The notes beneath the pieces were generated by a model. It was not told the origin of the DNA and did no database searches. It was given only the letters and a program-made list of their open reading frames with translations. Below are positions 41,766-50,229 of a stretch of DNA of 64,000 nucleotides, piece after piece. Position 1 is the stretch's first letter. Each line of letters begins with the position of its first letter. A program made the position numbers and the translations under genes. Source of the stretch: Pukyongia salina (GTDB lineage Bacteria > Bacteroidota > Bacteroidia > Flavobacteriales > Flavobacteriaceae); the NCBI RefSeq assembly GCF_002966125.1, contig NZ_CP027062.1, positions 2,046,001 to 2,110,000 on the forward strand. Direction: 5' to 3'.

Positions 41766-42803
41766 ATGATAGCTATCTTACAGATCGTTGCCTTGATACA
41801 GGGAATTTTCCTGATCCTTGTATTATTCTCTAAGCGTGAGTCTTATAAAAAACCCACCCTCGTTTTACTGTTGTGTAGCATCGCCTCAATACTATTGTTT
41901 TTAATTGGAGACGACCAGAATAACCTAATCTCGAAAGATGTGGACTGGTTCTTTTTTGATACCTCATTATTTATAACCTTTCTCTTTCTGTTTGTAAAAT
42001 ATTATGTTTCTAAACGGGAACGATTTAGTAGATGGGACTTGTTATATTTTATTCCGAATCTACTTTATCTCGGCTTCGAGATCTTCGAAATATTCCTAAT
42101 GCCAGCCGAGAACAGGGTGGTGGAACTATTAGAATTGGGCATCGAACTCACTTTTCTTGCGTATTTGATATTTACGCTAAGGATACTTCTGTTCTCCGGA
42201 AAGCAAAGGTGGTTACTCATGTTTATCTTTCCTCTCGTATTGTTGACCAGCACCTCTATCTTAAACGATATTTTAAATTGGTTCTCATTGAACGAGATCG
42301 CAATGTTCAACGATGCCAATTTTAATTCGTTTGTCATGATCACGGTGGCAGCTCTATTTTATGTGGTTAGTATGAAACTAGTGATAGCTCCCGGAGATGT
42401 GCTTTTACCTCACGAAACAAGTCGATATCAAAGCTCCGGACTTAACCGCAACCTTATTGAAGAGTATAAGCAAAGGATCCTGGAGAGTATGGATACGCAA
42501 AGGATCTTCTGTAATCCTAAACTATCGTTAACATCATTGTCGCAAGAACTCGAGATCCCTAAACAATACATTTCGGAAATTCTAAATGTTCACCTTCGTA
42601 CGAGTTTTCAGGATTTTGTGAACGGGTATCGTGTTAATGCCTTTATCGCATGTCTGGGTGAAGAACAATATGAACATTTTACACTAATGGGAATTGCTTC
42701 GGAAGTTGGGTTTAACTCCAAGTCGAGCTTCTATTCCATCTTCAAGAAACACCAGGGATTAACGCCTTCAGAATATAAAAAAACCAAGTTTGAACAAGGG
42801 TAA
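41766..42803 (+). CDS. Membrane-bound AraC-type transcriptional regulator
   Basis: 345 aa. About seven TM helices in residues 1-210 (LQIVALIQGIFLILVLF, LFITFLFLFVKYYV, FLAYLIFTLRILLFSG, NSFVMITVAALFYVVSM), then a linker and a C-terminal AraC double HTH (~240-340): LSLTSLSQELEIPKQYISEI, MGIASEVGFNSKSSFYSIFK and HQGLTPSEYKK. This 7TM-AraC form is common in Bacteroidota and should sense an envelope or membrane signal while bound to DNA. It is preceded by the epimerase by 38 nt. Target genes are unknown. Confidence 0.88.
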   Translation: MIAILQIVALIQGIFLILVLFSKRESYKKPTLVLLLCSIASILLFLIGDDQNNLISKDVDWFFFDTSLFITFLFLFVKYYVSKRERFSRWDLLYFIPNLLYLGFEIFEIFLMPAENRVVELLELGIELTFLAYLIFTLRILLFSGKQRWLLMFIFPLVLLTSTSILNDILNWFSLNEIAMFNDANFNSFVMITVAALFYVVSMKLVIAPGDVLLPHETSRYQSSGLNRNLIEEYKQRILESMDTQRIFCNPKLSLTSLSQELEIPKQYISEILNVHLRTSFQDFVNGYRVNAFIACLGEEQYEHFTLMGIASEVGFNSKSSFYSIFKKHQGLTPSEYKKTKFEQG

Positions 42804-42885
42804 TTAGTTCAGAATCTTCATACTGGACTAATTGATGTTATTTAAGTGATATAAAACCCCTTTATAGATATATATTTATATCATA

Positions 42886-42972
42886 ATGAAGGGTTTAGGT
42901 GCGAGATTAATTAATTTGTCTATTCCCCTTTGTATTATTCCATTCGGGATTATCGGGATGACTTTCGATTAA
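42886..42972 (+). CDS. Possible 28-aa hydrophobic peptide
   Basis: ATG 42886 to TAA 42972 encodes MKGLGARLINLSIPLCIIPF then GIIGMTFD: a basic N-terminus and a hydrophobic core long enough to enter a membrane. The start codon lies in the 3' arm of an imperfect hairpin (about 42853-42895). No family is recognised and the frame may be chance. Otherwise the 194-bp gap to the next gene is empty apart from a 9-bp hairpin (about 42804-42831) after the AraC gene. Confidence 0.25.
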   Translation: MKGLGARLINLSIPLCIIPFGIIGMTFD

Positions 42973-42997
42973 AAATTTACTGAAAAAACCACTATAT

Positions 42998-43462
42998 ATG
43001 AAAACTACTCTGCGTATCGCATTGACGATTTTGATCTTTGGGTTTTACAGCTGTACTGATAAGGATACCGATGTACCCGAAGCGGTTAAACAGTCATTTA
43101 TTTCAAAATTTCCGGATGCCGAGGAAATAGAATGGGAGAAAGAAGAGGACAATGAGTGGGAAGCCGAGTTTGAGTTAGGCGATATCGAATATACTGCCTC
43201 CTTCGATAATAAAGGCTCCTGGCTGGAAACAGAGCGATATGTAAAAGAGGTAGACCTGCCCCATATTGTCTTAGAAAAACTGAAAGCTAATTATCCAGAT
43301 CATAAGATCGAGGAAATAGCCTTAGTTGAGAACGAAACCAATAGTTATTACGAGATCGACCTTACATACGGAGATGAATCTTTGGAGGTGGCCATTAGTG
43401 AAGATGGAAATACGCTTAGCATGAACGAAACAGAGGATGATGATAATGAGGACGATGATTAA
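42998..43462 (+). CDS. PepSY-like (DUF2874) lipoprotein
   Basis: 154 aa. Lipoprotein signal ending FGFYSC (Cys ~19), then two PepSY-like repeats: VPEAVKQSFISKFPDAEEIE with WEAEFELGDIEYTASFDNKG, and LPHIVLEKLKANYPDHKIEE with YYEIDLTYGDESLEVAISED. The C-terminus is a run of Asp/Glu. Proteins of this class (BLIP-like fold) are periplasmic and are thought to inhibit or regulate proteases or to bind metals; the role is unproven. It precedes the methyltransferase by 34 nt. Confidence 0.82.
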   Translation: MKTTLRIALTILIFGFYSCTDKDTDVPEAVKQSFISKFPDAEEIEWEKEEDNEWEAEFELGDIEYTASFDNKGSWLETERYVKEVDLPHIVLEKLKANYPDHKIEEIALVENETNSYYEIDLTYGDESLEVAISEDGNTLSMNETEDDDNEDDD

Positions 43463-43496
43463 TAGTATTCGGTAGAATTTTAAACTCCTAAAACAT

Positions 43497-44249
43497 ATGC
43501 CCTTAAGGGAAGAATTTAAGAAGCAGGGGGATTTCCTTTTCAGGAATCGCAGTTATCTGCCACTTTTGTTTTTGGCGGTAGGTCTTATGGTATTTATTAC
43601 CACCAAGGATTTTTCGAAGGAAATTTTAAAAGCTTGCGTATTCGAGCCCTATAAGTTTGCATGCCTGGGTGTGTGTTTGATCGGACTTGCAATTAGAGTG
43701 ACCACTGTAGGGCATACGCCTGGTTTAACGTCGGGCCGGAATACCACAGAAGGTCAAATAGCCGATGAATTAAATACCACCGGAATTTATTCTCTGGTGC
43801 GACACCCGCTTTACCTGGGTAACTTCTTTATGTGGCTGGGCGTGGCCATGCTAACCGAAAACTTTTGGTTTATAATCGCCTTTATTTTCTTTTACTATGT
43901 GTATTATGAACGCATTATGTTTGCTGAAGAGAATTTTCTTCGGAATGAGTTTGGGGAACGCTATCTGCAGTGGGCCAGTAAGGTGCCGGCATTTATACCA
44001 AGGTTCAGAAAATATACAAAAGCGAAGTATGGGTTTTGCTTAAAAAAGGTGCTGAAGCAGGAGAAGAACGGCCTGGCGGCTGTCTTTCTGCTATTCTGGC
44101 TATTCAGTGTGATTAGTGACATCAAGGTTAGCAAACACTTTATAATCACCTACGACTTCTGGTTTTATGCTGCAATTATCAGTTCTATGTTCTATCTGGT
44201 GCTGAAGATTCTGAAAAAAAAGAGGTTATTGGAGCAGAAAGGTAGGTGA
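43497..44249 (+). CDS. Isoprenylcysteine carboxyl methyltransferase-like membrane methylase
   Basis: 250 aa, about five or six TM helices. The SAM-binding ICMT/PEMT core is GIYSLVRHPLYLGNFFMWLG with the conserved RHPxY, followed by YYERIMFAEENFLRNEFGER and YLQWASKVPAFIPRF. Bacteria have no prenylated CaaX proteins; characterised relatives methylate lipids, including the 1-phosphate of lipid A in Leptospira. Since PAP2, GT39 and LAB_N genes lie 4-6 kb away, a lipid A or membrane-lipid substrate is plausible but inferred. It is convergent with meaB. Confidence 0.8.
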   Translation: MPLREEFKKQGDFLFRNRSYLPLLFLAVGLMVFITTKDFSKEILKACVFEPYKFACLGVCLIGLAIRVTTVGHTPGLTSGRNTTEGQIADELNTTGIYSLVRHPLYLGNFFMWLGVAMLTENFWFIIAFIFFYYVYYERIMFAEENFLRNEFGERYLQWASKVPAFIPRFRKYTKAKYGFCLKKVLKQEKNGLAAVFLLFWLFSVISDIKVSKHFIITYDFWFYAAIISSMFYLVLKILKKKRLLEQKGR

Positions 44250-44255
44250 AGAAAA

Positions 44256-45347
44256 TTATTGGTGCTTTTTATATAAACCCAACAGGTAGTTCGCCGCCTC
44301 GAAAGGGGTTGTTTTATTATCCCCAAGGGCTTCTAGTTGCTTCTTTAACTCAGCTTTAATCCTGGGATCTTCATAGAACTCGTTCTTCAGGGCATTTTCT
44401 ATGGTTTGTAAAAGCCAAAACTCATTTTGTTCGTTTCTTCGCCTTTGGAAAAATCCGTTTGCCTTGGTTTTTTCTACATAGCGCTCAATAAGCTCCCCAA
44501 TCTCATGTATACCCTCATTCTGCAGAGCGGAACATGTGAGTGTCTTTGGCGACCAGCCGCTTTCTTTTTCAGGAAACAGATGTAGAGCACGGTTAAACTC
44601 GGTTTTAGCAAGTTTGGCGGCTTTAACGTTCTCACCATCTGCCTTATTGATCACAATGGCATCGGCCATTTCCATAATGCCGCGTTTTATCCCTTGCAGT
44701 TCATCACCGGCACCGGCAAGTTTCAACAATAAGAAGAAGTCTGTCATTGAATGTACCACCGTCTCGCTTTGACCAACACCTACTGTTTCAATAATGATAA
44801 TGTTATAGCCCGCAGCTTCGCACAGGATAATAGCTTCACGCGTTTTTCGCGCAACTCCGCCCAGGGAGGTCCCACTGGCTGACGGCCGGATAAATGCGTT
44901 TTTATCCTTCACAAGTTCTTCCATTCGCGTTTTATCGCCCAGGATACTACCCCTGCTTAGCCGGCTGCTGGGGTCTACAGCGAGTACAGCAACATTGTGT
45001 CCCTGCCCGGTGTATAGCTTCCCGAAACTTTCTATGAAGGTGCTTTTACCTACACCCGGTACACCCGTAATCCCAATCCGTAAGGAATTGTTGGCGTGTG
45101 GAAGGCAGGATTCCAGCAATTGAGCCGCCTGTTTTCGATGAGTGGTTTTGGTGCTTTCTACCAGGGTAATGGCCCGGCTAAGTGCACTTTTATCACCAGA
45201 TAGGAGGCCTTTGAGAAGTTCTTCGTTAGAAAGTGTTTTTTTTCGGCGTTCCTTTACCTTATTCGCTACCTTATCGCTAAGCGAAGAAGGAGGTGTGATC
45301 CCCTCCATTTCATGCAATGCACCTGTATTTTTACCAGACTTGCTCAC
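44256..45347 (-). CDS. meaB: Methylmalonyl-CoA mutase-associated GTPase MeaB
   Basis: 363 aa. G3E-type GTPase that loads adenosylcobalamin into B12 mutases and protects them from inactivation. Walker A ITGVPGVGKSTFIESFGKL (~92-110), AVDPSSRLSRGSILGDKTRM (switch I region), ETVGVGQSETVV (switch II), VINKADGENVKAAKLA (NKxD), and the C-terminal dimerisation arm. It stands alone, although its normal partner methylmalonyl-CoA mutase (mutA/mutB) is not in the window; IcmF 35 kb away has its own built-in G domain. Confidence 0.93.
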   Translation of the reverse strand: MSKSGKNTGALHEMEGITPPSSLSDKVANKVKERRKKTLSNEELLKGLLSGDKSALSRAITLVESTKTTHRKQAAQLLESCLPHANNSLRIGITGVPGVGKSTFIESFGKLYTGQGHNVAVLAVDPSSRLSRGSILGDKTRMEELVKDKNAFIRPSASGTSLGGVARKTREAIILCEAAGYNIIIIETVGVGQSETVVHSMTDFFLLLKLAGAGDELQGIKRGIMEMADAIVINKADGENVKAAKLAKTEFNRALHLFPEKESGWSPKTLTCSALQNEGIHEIGELIERYVEKTKANGFFQRRRNEQNEFWLLQTIENALKNEFYEDPRIKAELKKQLEALGDNKTTPFEAANYLLGLYKKHQ

Positions 45348-45404
45348 GAAGTGAAGTTATAACATTTTTATAAATTTAAGATTCCTTGCAACACAGATAC
45401 TATT

Positions 45405-45992
45405 GTGTCGTCTTTTAACCGAACAGCAACCAAAAAACCATCATTCGTGGCAGACTCGTTCCTTATAGAGAAATGCAAACAAAACGATCGGAAAGCTCAA
45501 TTAGAGTTGTATCGAAAGTATTGCGATGGCATGTTCATCGTCGCGAGCAGATATTTAAAGGACGGAGCTGCTGCCGAAGACGCATTGCAGGAAGCGTTTA
45601 TTAAAGCGTTTCAAAAACTCGATCAGTTCAAAGGGGACGTCACCTTTGGAGCCTGGTTGAAAAGGATCGTCATCAATAAATGCCTGGATATTATCAAGGC
45701 GAGAAAGATGGAGGTTCAATCCCTGGACGACGGGGTATTACATATTGCAGAAGGAGAAGGCGATTGGGATATAGGTGAACAGGTCACAATGGACGAAGTT
45801 TATCATGCCATCGACTCGCTACCTGAGAATTACCGGGTAGTGGTAAAACTCTTTCTTATGGAAGGCTACGATCATCAGGAGATCTCGGAGATCCTGGGAA
45901 TTACAGAGAGTGCCTCCCGAACAAACCTGCATCGCGGCAAATTAAAATTGAAACAAACACTTAAACACTTGGAATATGGGACAGGATATTAG
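45405..45992 (+). CDS. ECF-type RNA polymerase sigma factor
   Basis: 195 aa. Region 2: LYRKYCDGMFIVASRYLKDG, AEDALQEAFIKAFQKLDQF and FGAWLKRIVINKCLDIIKAR; region 4: LPENYRVVVKLFLMEGYDHQ and EISEILGITESASRTNLHRG. No region 1 or 3, as in ECF sigmas. The start is GTG 45405; no ATG precedes region 2 in frame. The last 17 nt overlap the next gene, which carries the TM helix of an anti-sigma, so the pair is a signalling module whose first output gene is probably 46538-48166. Confidence 0.88.
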   Translation: MSSFNRTATKKPSFVADSFLIEKCKQNDRKAQLELYRKYCDGMFIVASRYLKDGAAAEDALQEAFIKAFQKLDQFKGDVTFGAWLKRIVINKCLDIIKARKMEVQSLDDGVLHIAEGEGDWDIGEQVTMDEVYHAIDSLPENYRVVVKLFLMEGYDHQEISEILGITESASRTNLHRGKLKLKQTLKHLEYGTGY

Positions 45993-46557
45993 AAAGATGA
46001 TGCGGGATTACAAACCCGGGACGCCAAAGTTATCGGAAGGGCATGAAAAGCGTTTTGAAGCCCGATTAGACGCTCAGTTGTCTAAGCCGGAACGACCTAT
46101 GATCTATTGGTTGAAAATAGCAGCCGTGATAGTGGCCTTTCTCGCCGTTGGTTCATTTGCCTATTTCTCCATCAATGACAAAGGTGCGGAGGATGGTCTC
46201 ACCACTGTAGAAAACACAAATACGGAAACTATTCCGGAATCTGTGATCACTTTAGGAGACCTATCGCCGGATTTGAAAAAGGTGGAATCTTATTACACAA
46301 CCGGGATAAATGTGCAATTGGCTTCGTTGAAGGTAAATGACGATAATAAGGAACTGGTGGACAGTTATATGAAACGGTTAAACGAACTCCACACCGAATA
46401 TAAAGTACTGAATAAAGAATTAAACGAAGTAGGGCCCAATGAGGCAACCATCACTGCTTTGGTTGATAATTTGCAATTGCGTTTGGAACTGCTGTTCAAA
46501 CTAAAAAACAAATTGGAAGAACTTAAAAAACAAAACAATGAGAACTATACAATATAA
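45976..46557 (+). CDS. Putative membrane anti-sigma factor
   Basis: 193 aa. Cytoplasmic N-terminus (MGQDIRKMMRDYKPGTPKLS, GHEKRFEARLDAQLSKPERP), one TM helix (~42-63; MIYWLKIAAVIVAFLAVGSF), and an extracytoplasmic helical part (~75-193) with a likely coiled coil (LELLFKLKNKLEELKKQNNE). No ZAS zinc motif. The inference to an anti-sigma rests on topology and the 17-nt overlap with the sigma gene. It also overlaps the following gene by 20 nt. Confidence 0.75.
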   Translation: MGQDIRKMMRDYKPGTPKLSEGHEKRFEARLDAQLSKPERPMIYWLKIAAVIVAFLAVGSFAYFSINDKGAEDGLTTVENTNTETIPESVITLGDLSPDLKKVESYYTTGINVQLASLKVNDDNKELVDSYMKRLNELHTEYKVLNKELNEVGPNEATITALVDNLQLRLELLFKLKNKLEELKKQNNENYTI

Positions 46558-48166
46558 AGTTTTAATCGCAGTCGCTCTGTTATTAGGCAGTACAACTCTT
46601 GTAGCACAAGTGAAAGAGACAGAGCGTTTTAACGTGAATGAAGACGTGGTGGTATCTGTAAATACGTCTTACACAAATGTTATATTCGAAACATGGAATA
46701 AAAACGAGGTGGAAGTAACAGCCTCGGTGGACGGAGACGATCTTACCCAGAAGGAAAAACAAGAGATCCTGGATAATTGGGATTATGAAGTGTTGGGAAG
46801 TAGTAAACAAGTGAGGATCACCTCTAATACCGGCGGCGGTTGGATGGGAATGGATCATCTTAGTGGTTTTAAAGGACTACACGGCCTGGAGGCTCTTAAA
46901 GCGTTGGAGAATATGGATATGCTAAAGGATATGCCAAAGTTTGTCATGCCCGATTTTGATTTCAATTTCAACGATAATTTCAATTTCGATGTAGAAACAC
47001 CCGAGTTGGATGAATTCCCAAAATGGCCTTTTAGTGGGGAGCGCCCTAATTTCAAAGACGGAAGCGAATATAATCACTACAACGTGCAACATGGTAAAGG
47101 CACTACGTTCGACAGAGGCGAATACAAGAAGAACAAGCAGGCCTATGTAGATAAATTGAACAAGAAACACAATTCAAAAGTCACCGTTCGACAGGTAGAC
47201 GATTGGTTGGTGGAAGTGGACGATTGGTCTGCCAATGTAGAGAAGGTGATGGAAGAGTGGGGAGAGAATTTCGGTAAACAATTTGGAGAGAAGTTTGGGG
47301 CCGATTTCGAAGAGAAGATGGAGAAATGGGGCGAGGAATTCGGTGAAAAATTTGGTAAAGACATGGAGAAATGGGGTGAGGAGTTTGGTGAAAAGTTTGG
47401 TAAGGACATGGAGAAATGGGGAGAAGACTTCGGTAAAGAAATGGAAGAATGGGCCAAACATTTTGAAGAGCAGGGTGGAAATTATAGTCAACAGATCATG
47501 ACCGATCCCTATGGAAATAAGACCATAATTATCCAGGGTGATAAGAAGGGAGAATATAAAAAGGTGAAAGCGATCAAGACTATCCGAATTAAAATGCCAA
47601 AAGGATCGAAAACCGAGATAAATGTAAGACACGGTGAAATAAAAATGGCCGATGCCTACAATGTAAGAGCGACATTGAACTATTCGCCATTTACAGCTAA
47701 CAGTATTGATGGGGGGAACACCCTCATCAATGCTGCTTATGCACCTGTAACAGTTAACTTATGGAACAACGGAAATCTGCTTGTAAAATATATAGACGAA
47801 TGCCGGATCAATAAGGTAAAGCGTATCGACCTGGAATCTAATTCGAGTAATGTGGATATTAATTATGTTTCGGATGTGGCCATTTTAAGCGGGTCTTTTG
47901 GCGATATCAGAATAAATGCAGTTGACGATGGATTTAATACAATACGCCTCGACCTTGATAATACAGATGCCTTTATATCCATTCCTAATACATCATTTAC
48001 GTTCGATTTCAATGGAAAACGATCCACCTTGCTGTATCCAAAATCCATGGCGCTGGATAGCAGGAAGCAAAATGGGCTCGTGCTCATAAGCGGTTACAAC
48101 CAGAACTCGAGGTCGAATAAATCCTTTACAATAAATGCGGCCTACAGCAATATAAAATTGCAATAA
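46538..48166 (+). CDS. Secreted DUF4097-like adhesin with amphipathic repeats
   Basis: 542 aa. Signal peptide ending TTLVAQ, residues ~28-95 a beta segment, ~95-200 a low-complexity part (FVMPDFDFNFNDNFNFDVET), ~238-315 repeats of W and F with Gly/Lys/Glu (MEKWGEEFGEKFGKD twice exactly, then MEKWGEDFGKE and MEEWAKHFEEQ), and ~340-542 a right-handed beta-helix-like stretch as in DUF4097 putative adhesins (IRIKMPKGSKTEINVRHGEI, LLVKYIDECRINKVKRIDLE, SNVDINYVSDVAILSGSFGD). It is expected in the periplasm or on the outer membrane. The 20-nt overlap with the anti-sigma gene makes it part of the module. Confidence 0.8.
   Translation: MRTIQYKVLIAVALLLGSTTLVAQVKETERFNVNEDVVVSVNTSYTNVIFETWNKNEVEVTASVDGDDLTQKEKQEILDNWDYEVLGSSKQVRITSNTGGGWMGMDHLSGFKGLHGLEALKALENMDMLKDMPKFVMPDFDFNFNDNFNFDVETPELDEFPKWPFSGERPNFKDGSEYNHYNVQHGKGTTFDRGEYKKNKQAYVDKLNKKHNSKVTVRQVDDWLVEVDDWSANVEKVMEEWGENFGKQFGEKFGADFEEKMEKWGEEFGEKFGKDMEKWGEEFGEKFGKDMEKWGEDFGKEMEEWAKHFEEQGGNYSQQIMTDPYGNKTIIIQGDKKGEYKKVKAIKTIRIKMPKGSKTEINVRHGEIKMADAYNVRATLNYSPFTANSIDGGNTLINAAYAPVTVNLWNNGNLLVKYIDECRINKVKRIDLESNSSNVDINYVSDVAILSGSFGDIRINAVDDGFNTIRLDLDNTDAFISIPNTSFTFDFNGKRSTLLYPKSMALDSRKQNGLVLISGYNQNSRSNKSFTINAAYSNIKLQ
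47318..47440 (+). repeat. 45-bp coding tandem repeat
   Basis: Two adjacent 45-nt copies (47318-47362, 47363-47407) encode the identical 15-residue unit MEKWGEEFGEKFGKD with several silent changes (for example GGC/GGT, GAA/GAG). They are followed by two 11-residue variants (47408-47440 and the next 33 nt). Silent divergence with protein identity indicates selection on the peptide. Confidence 0.9.
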
Positions 48167-48167
48167 A

Positions 48168-48201
48168 AAACCGTTCCATAACATTTGCTATAGAACGGTT
48201 T
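48168..48201 (-). terminator. Bidirectional terminator between convergent genes
   Basis: 9-bp stem (48168-48176 with 48193-48201), 16-nt loop with some internal pairing. On the minus strand a U-rich tail follows, fitting the DUF6249 gene; in the plus direction the T run is short. Confidence 0.7.
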
Positions 48202-48224
48202 GGCTAACTAATAACCAACTTTAG

Positions 48225-48575
48225 TTAAGCGTCTTTGTTTAGTTTTTTAGTGACATAATATCCGGTGAATAAACCAAGACCAGCCATAAAGAAGATAACT
48301 CCCGGAAAGGCAACTTCCTCGTCCATTCCAAATCCCTGCACGAATCCTTCGGCAATCAAGGTCCCCAGACCAATACCCATAAGCAGAAAAGCCAGATTGA
48401 TAATAATTACTTTCCACATAGGCGTCGCTCTGCGAGTACTACTATAAAAAATAGACGCATCCGCACCTTTTTCGATGAGTGCCAGGCGTTCCTTATTTCT
48501 AGCGGAAATGTATAAATAGAAGATTCCGAAGAGAACTCCGAACATGATTGGCACTAAAATTACTTCTGATCCCAT
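48225..48575 (-). CDS. DUF6249-like small membrane protein
   Basis: 116 aa, three TM helices (~3-22 VILVPIMFGVLFGIFYLYIS, ~53-75 VIIINLAFLLMGIGLGTLIA, ~88-108 GVIFFMAGLGLFTGYYVTKK) with the cytoplasmic loop ARNKERLALIEKGADASIFY. The N/RxERLALIEKG motif after TM1 is typical of DUF6249 proteins, which often sit next to ECF sigma genes in Bacteroidota. It is divergent from the second sigma gene. Function unknown, possibly part of the same regulatory circuit. Confidence 0.75.
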   Translation of the reverse strand: MGSEVILVPIMFGVLFGIFYLYISARNKERLALIEKGADASIFYSSTRRATPMWKVIIINLAFLLMGIGLGTLIAEGFVQGFGMDEEVAFPGVIFFMAGLGLFTGYYVTKKLNKDA

Positions 48576-48713
48576 AATATTGAGTGTTTAAGATTTTAAA
48601 ATTGTTCGTTTCCATCTAAGACGGCGATGTTGACAAGCCGGTTACATTTATTTTGTAAATTATTATTCTGAATTCGATGTAACCTAACTAAGGTTCCCTT
48701 CGTCTTACACCTA

Positions 48714-49301
48714 ATGATGCAACGCGCTGACCACTATTACATTCGAAGGACGCTAAAGGGTGACACCAACGCTTTTTCCGAATTGATCACCAGATACAGA
48801 GACCTGGTGTTTACTGTGATCTTCCGTGTGGTGAAGAGCAGGGAGGAAGCAGAAGAAGTCGCCCAGGATACATTCCTTAAGGCTTTCGAATCCCTGAGTA
48901 GTTTTAGAGGCGAGGCGAAATTCTCAACCTGGCTGTATAGTATTGCCTATAGGAAAGCACTCGATCAGGTACGAAAGAACAACAGGATAAAATCTGTGGA
49001 GCTGGTTGAAGACATAACCGAAAAACAAGTACAGAAAATTGAGAATGCTCTGGACCTCATCGAACAGCAGCAGCGCCGGGAAGTTATAAATAAATGTATA
49101 GCTGCATTGGCAGACCAGGATGCTGCGATAGTTACATTTTACTATTTTGAGGAACTATCGGTACGCGAGATAGCCGCTATCACAGGGCTAACAGAAGATA
49201 ATATTAAAGTGAAATTACACAGAAGCAGAAAAAAATTGTTTACTTTGCTGAAACAATTTGTACTGCCCGAAATGACAAATAGCAATGGAAGAGCAATTTA
49301 A
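48714..49301 (+). CDS. ECF-type RNA polymerase sigma factor (second module)
   Basis: 195 aa. Region 2: LITRYRDLVFTVIFRVVKSR, EEAEEVAQDTFLKAFESLSS and FRGEAKFSTWLYSIAYRKAL; region 4: LADQDAAIVTFYYFEELSVR and EIAAITGLTEDNIKVKLHRS. It has the same length as the first sigma but clearly different sequence. Begins with two Met codons (MMQRADHYY). It overlaps the next gene by 17 nt, just as in the first module. Confidence 0.9.
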   Translation: MMQRADHYYIRRTLKGDTNAFSELITRYRDLVFTVIFRVVKSREEAEEVAQDTFLKAFESLSSFRGEAKFSTWLYSIAYRKALDQVRKNNRIKSVELVEDITEKQVQKIENALDLIEQQQRREVINKCIAALADQDAAIVTFYYFEELSVREIAAITGLTEDNIKVKLHRSRKKLFTLLKQFVLPEMTNSNGRAI

Positions 49302-49665
49302 AAAGGAAGATCGAATCTTAAAGAAACTTATTTCTGAAGCAGGTACCGAAAAGCTCGGTTCCAATTTCAATATGAAGTTAATGGAGCAAATCGAGCAACG
49401 TGCTTCCGAACGAATTCAGTATCAACCATTGATCTCTAAAAAGGGATGGGTTTTATTAAGTATTATCTTCATATTACCTACTTTGTTATATTTCACAATA
49501 CCGGTAGAACTCAATGGTCTTCCATTCGATCTGCCATGGAAAAGTCTTGGCCAAATGTTACCCGAATTTAAAATTTCGAAGGTATTTATGTACGGAACTA
49601 TATTTTTAGCCTTGTTTTTCCTACAAATTCCATTGCTGAAGAAATACGTAGAAGCTAAATATTAG
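49285..49665 (+). CDS. Putative membrane anti-sigma factor (second module)
   Basis: 126 aa. A charged N-terminal cytoplasmic domain (~1-50; MEEQFKKEDRILKKLISEAG, FNMKLMEQIEQRASERI) and two TM helices (~52-70 GWVLLSIIFILPTLLYF, ~97-115 FMYGTIFLALFFLQIPLL). No zinc motif. Its position and the 17-nt overlap with the sigma gene support an anti-sigma role; sequence homology does not show it directly. It faces the convergent lipoprotein gene 6 nt away. Confidence 0.72.
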   Translation: MEEQFKKEDRILKKLISEAGTEKLGSNFNMKLMEQIEQRASERIQYQPLISKKGWVLLSIIFILPTLLYFTIPVELNGLPFDLPWKSLGQMLPEFKISKVFMYGTIFLALFFLQIPLLKKYVEAKY

Positions 49666-49671
49666 CAACTT

Positions 49672-50229
49672 CTAGTCCAGAAGAGACATAAGAAGATAGC
49701 TGCCGTCGGGTCCGTGCTTAAAAATTCCTGTAACTTCATTTTTCTGTTCGATTGCCCTGTCCAGATCCGGACAGAAATAATTACACTTAAAAGGAATTTC
49801 ATTTCCTAAGATAAACGTAGAGTCGGCCTGCCGCCTGATAAAAGTTGCCATACCACGACCATTAATGAATTTGATCATCGGGATCCTGAACTCGGCGTCC
49901 GGACGCACCGCCTGCCGCGAATCCATAGAAGTTGCTTTATAACGTATTGTTTTAGTATTGGTACCTGCATTTTCTGTGGTTGTTTTGGTTGCCCTTAGAG
50001 AATAGGTATATCCGGGTTCAAAATTAAAATTATCTATCTGTCCGTATACCCTGGCATTTTCATCACCCAGACTACCATTTTCATAGATCACAAATGCGGT
50101 TCCGTTGTAGGCTGAGGTAGTTTTATAATGATCTACAGCAAGATCAACCTCTTCGGAGGTAATACTTTCATCAGTAGCGCTGCATGAAAAAATAAGCGCA
50201 GCAAGCAGGAGTAGGATAGCATTTTTCAT
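49672..50229 (-). CDS. DUF4377-like lipoprotein
   Basis: 185 aa. Lipoprotein signal MKNAILLLLAALIFSC (Cys ~16). A central segment VYGQIDNFNFEPGYTYSLRA resembles the DUF4377 core (IxGFxYEPGYxYxLRV), and the rest is beta-rich with FKCNYFCPDLDRAIEQKNEV near the C-terminus. DUF4377 domains are small envelope modules of unknown role. Assignment is by motif only and could be wrong. Not in an operon. Confidence 0.6.
   Translation of the reverse strand: MKNAILLLLAALIFSCSATDESITSEEVDLAVDHYKTTSAYNGTAFVIYENGSLGDENARVYGQIDNFNFEPGYTYSLRATKTTTENAGTNTKTIRYKATSMDSRQAVRPDAEFRIPMIKFINGRGMATFIRRQADSTFILGNEIPFKCNYFCPDLDRAIEQKNEVTGIFKHGPDGSYLLMSLLD

Noticed and set aside
47174-47632. 152-codon antisense frame rich in Phe and Leu
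   Set aside because: It is the reverse reading of the repeat-rich coding part of the 542-aa protein; its repetitiveness comes from the sense repeats.
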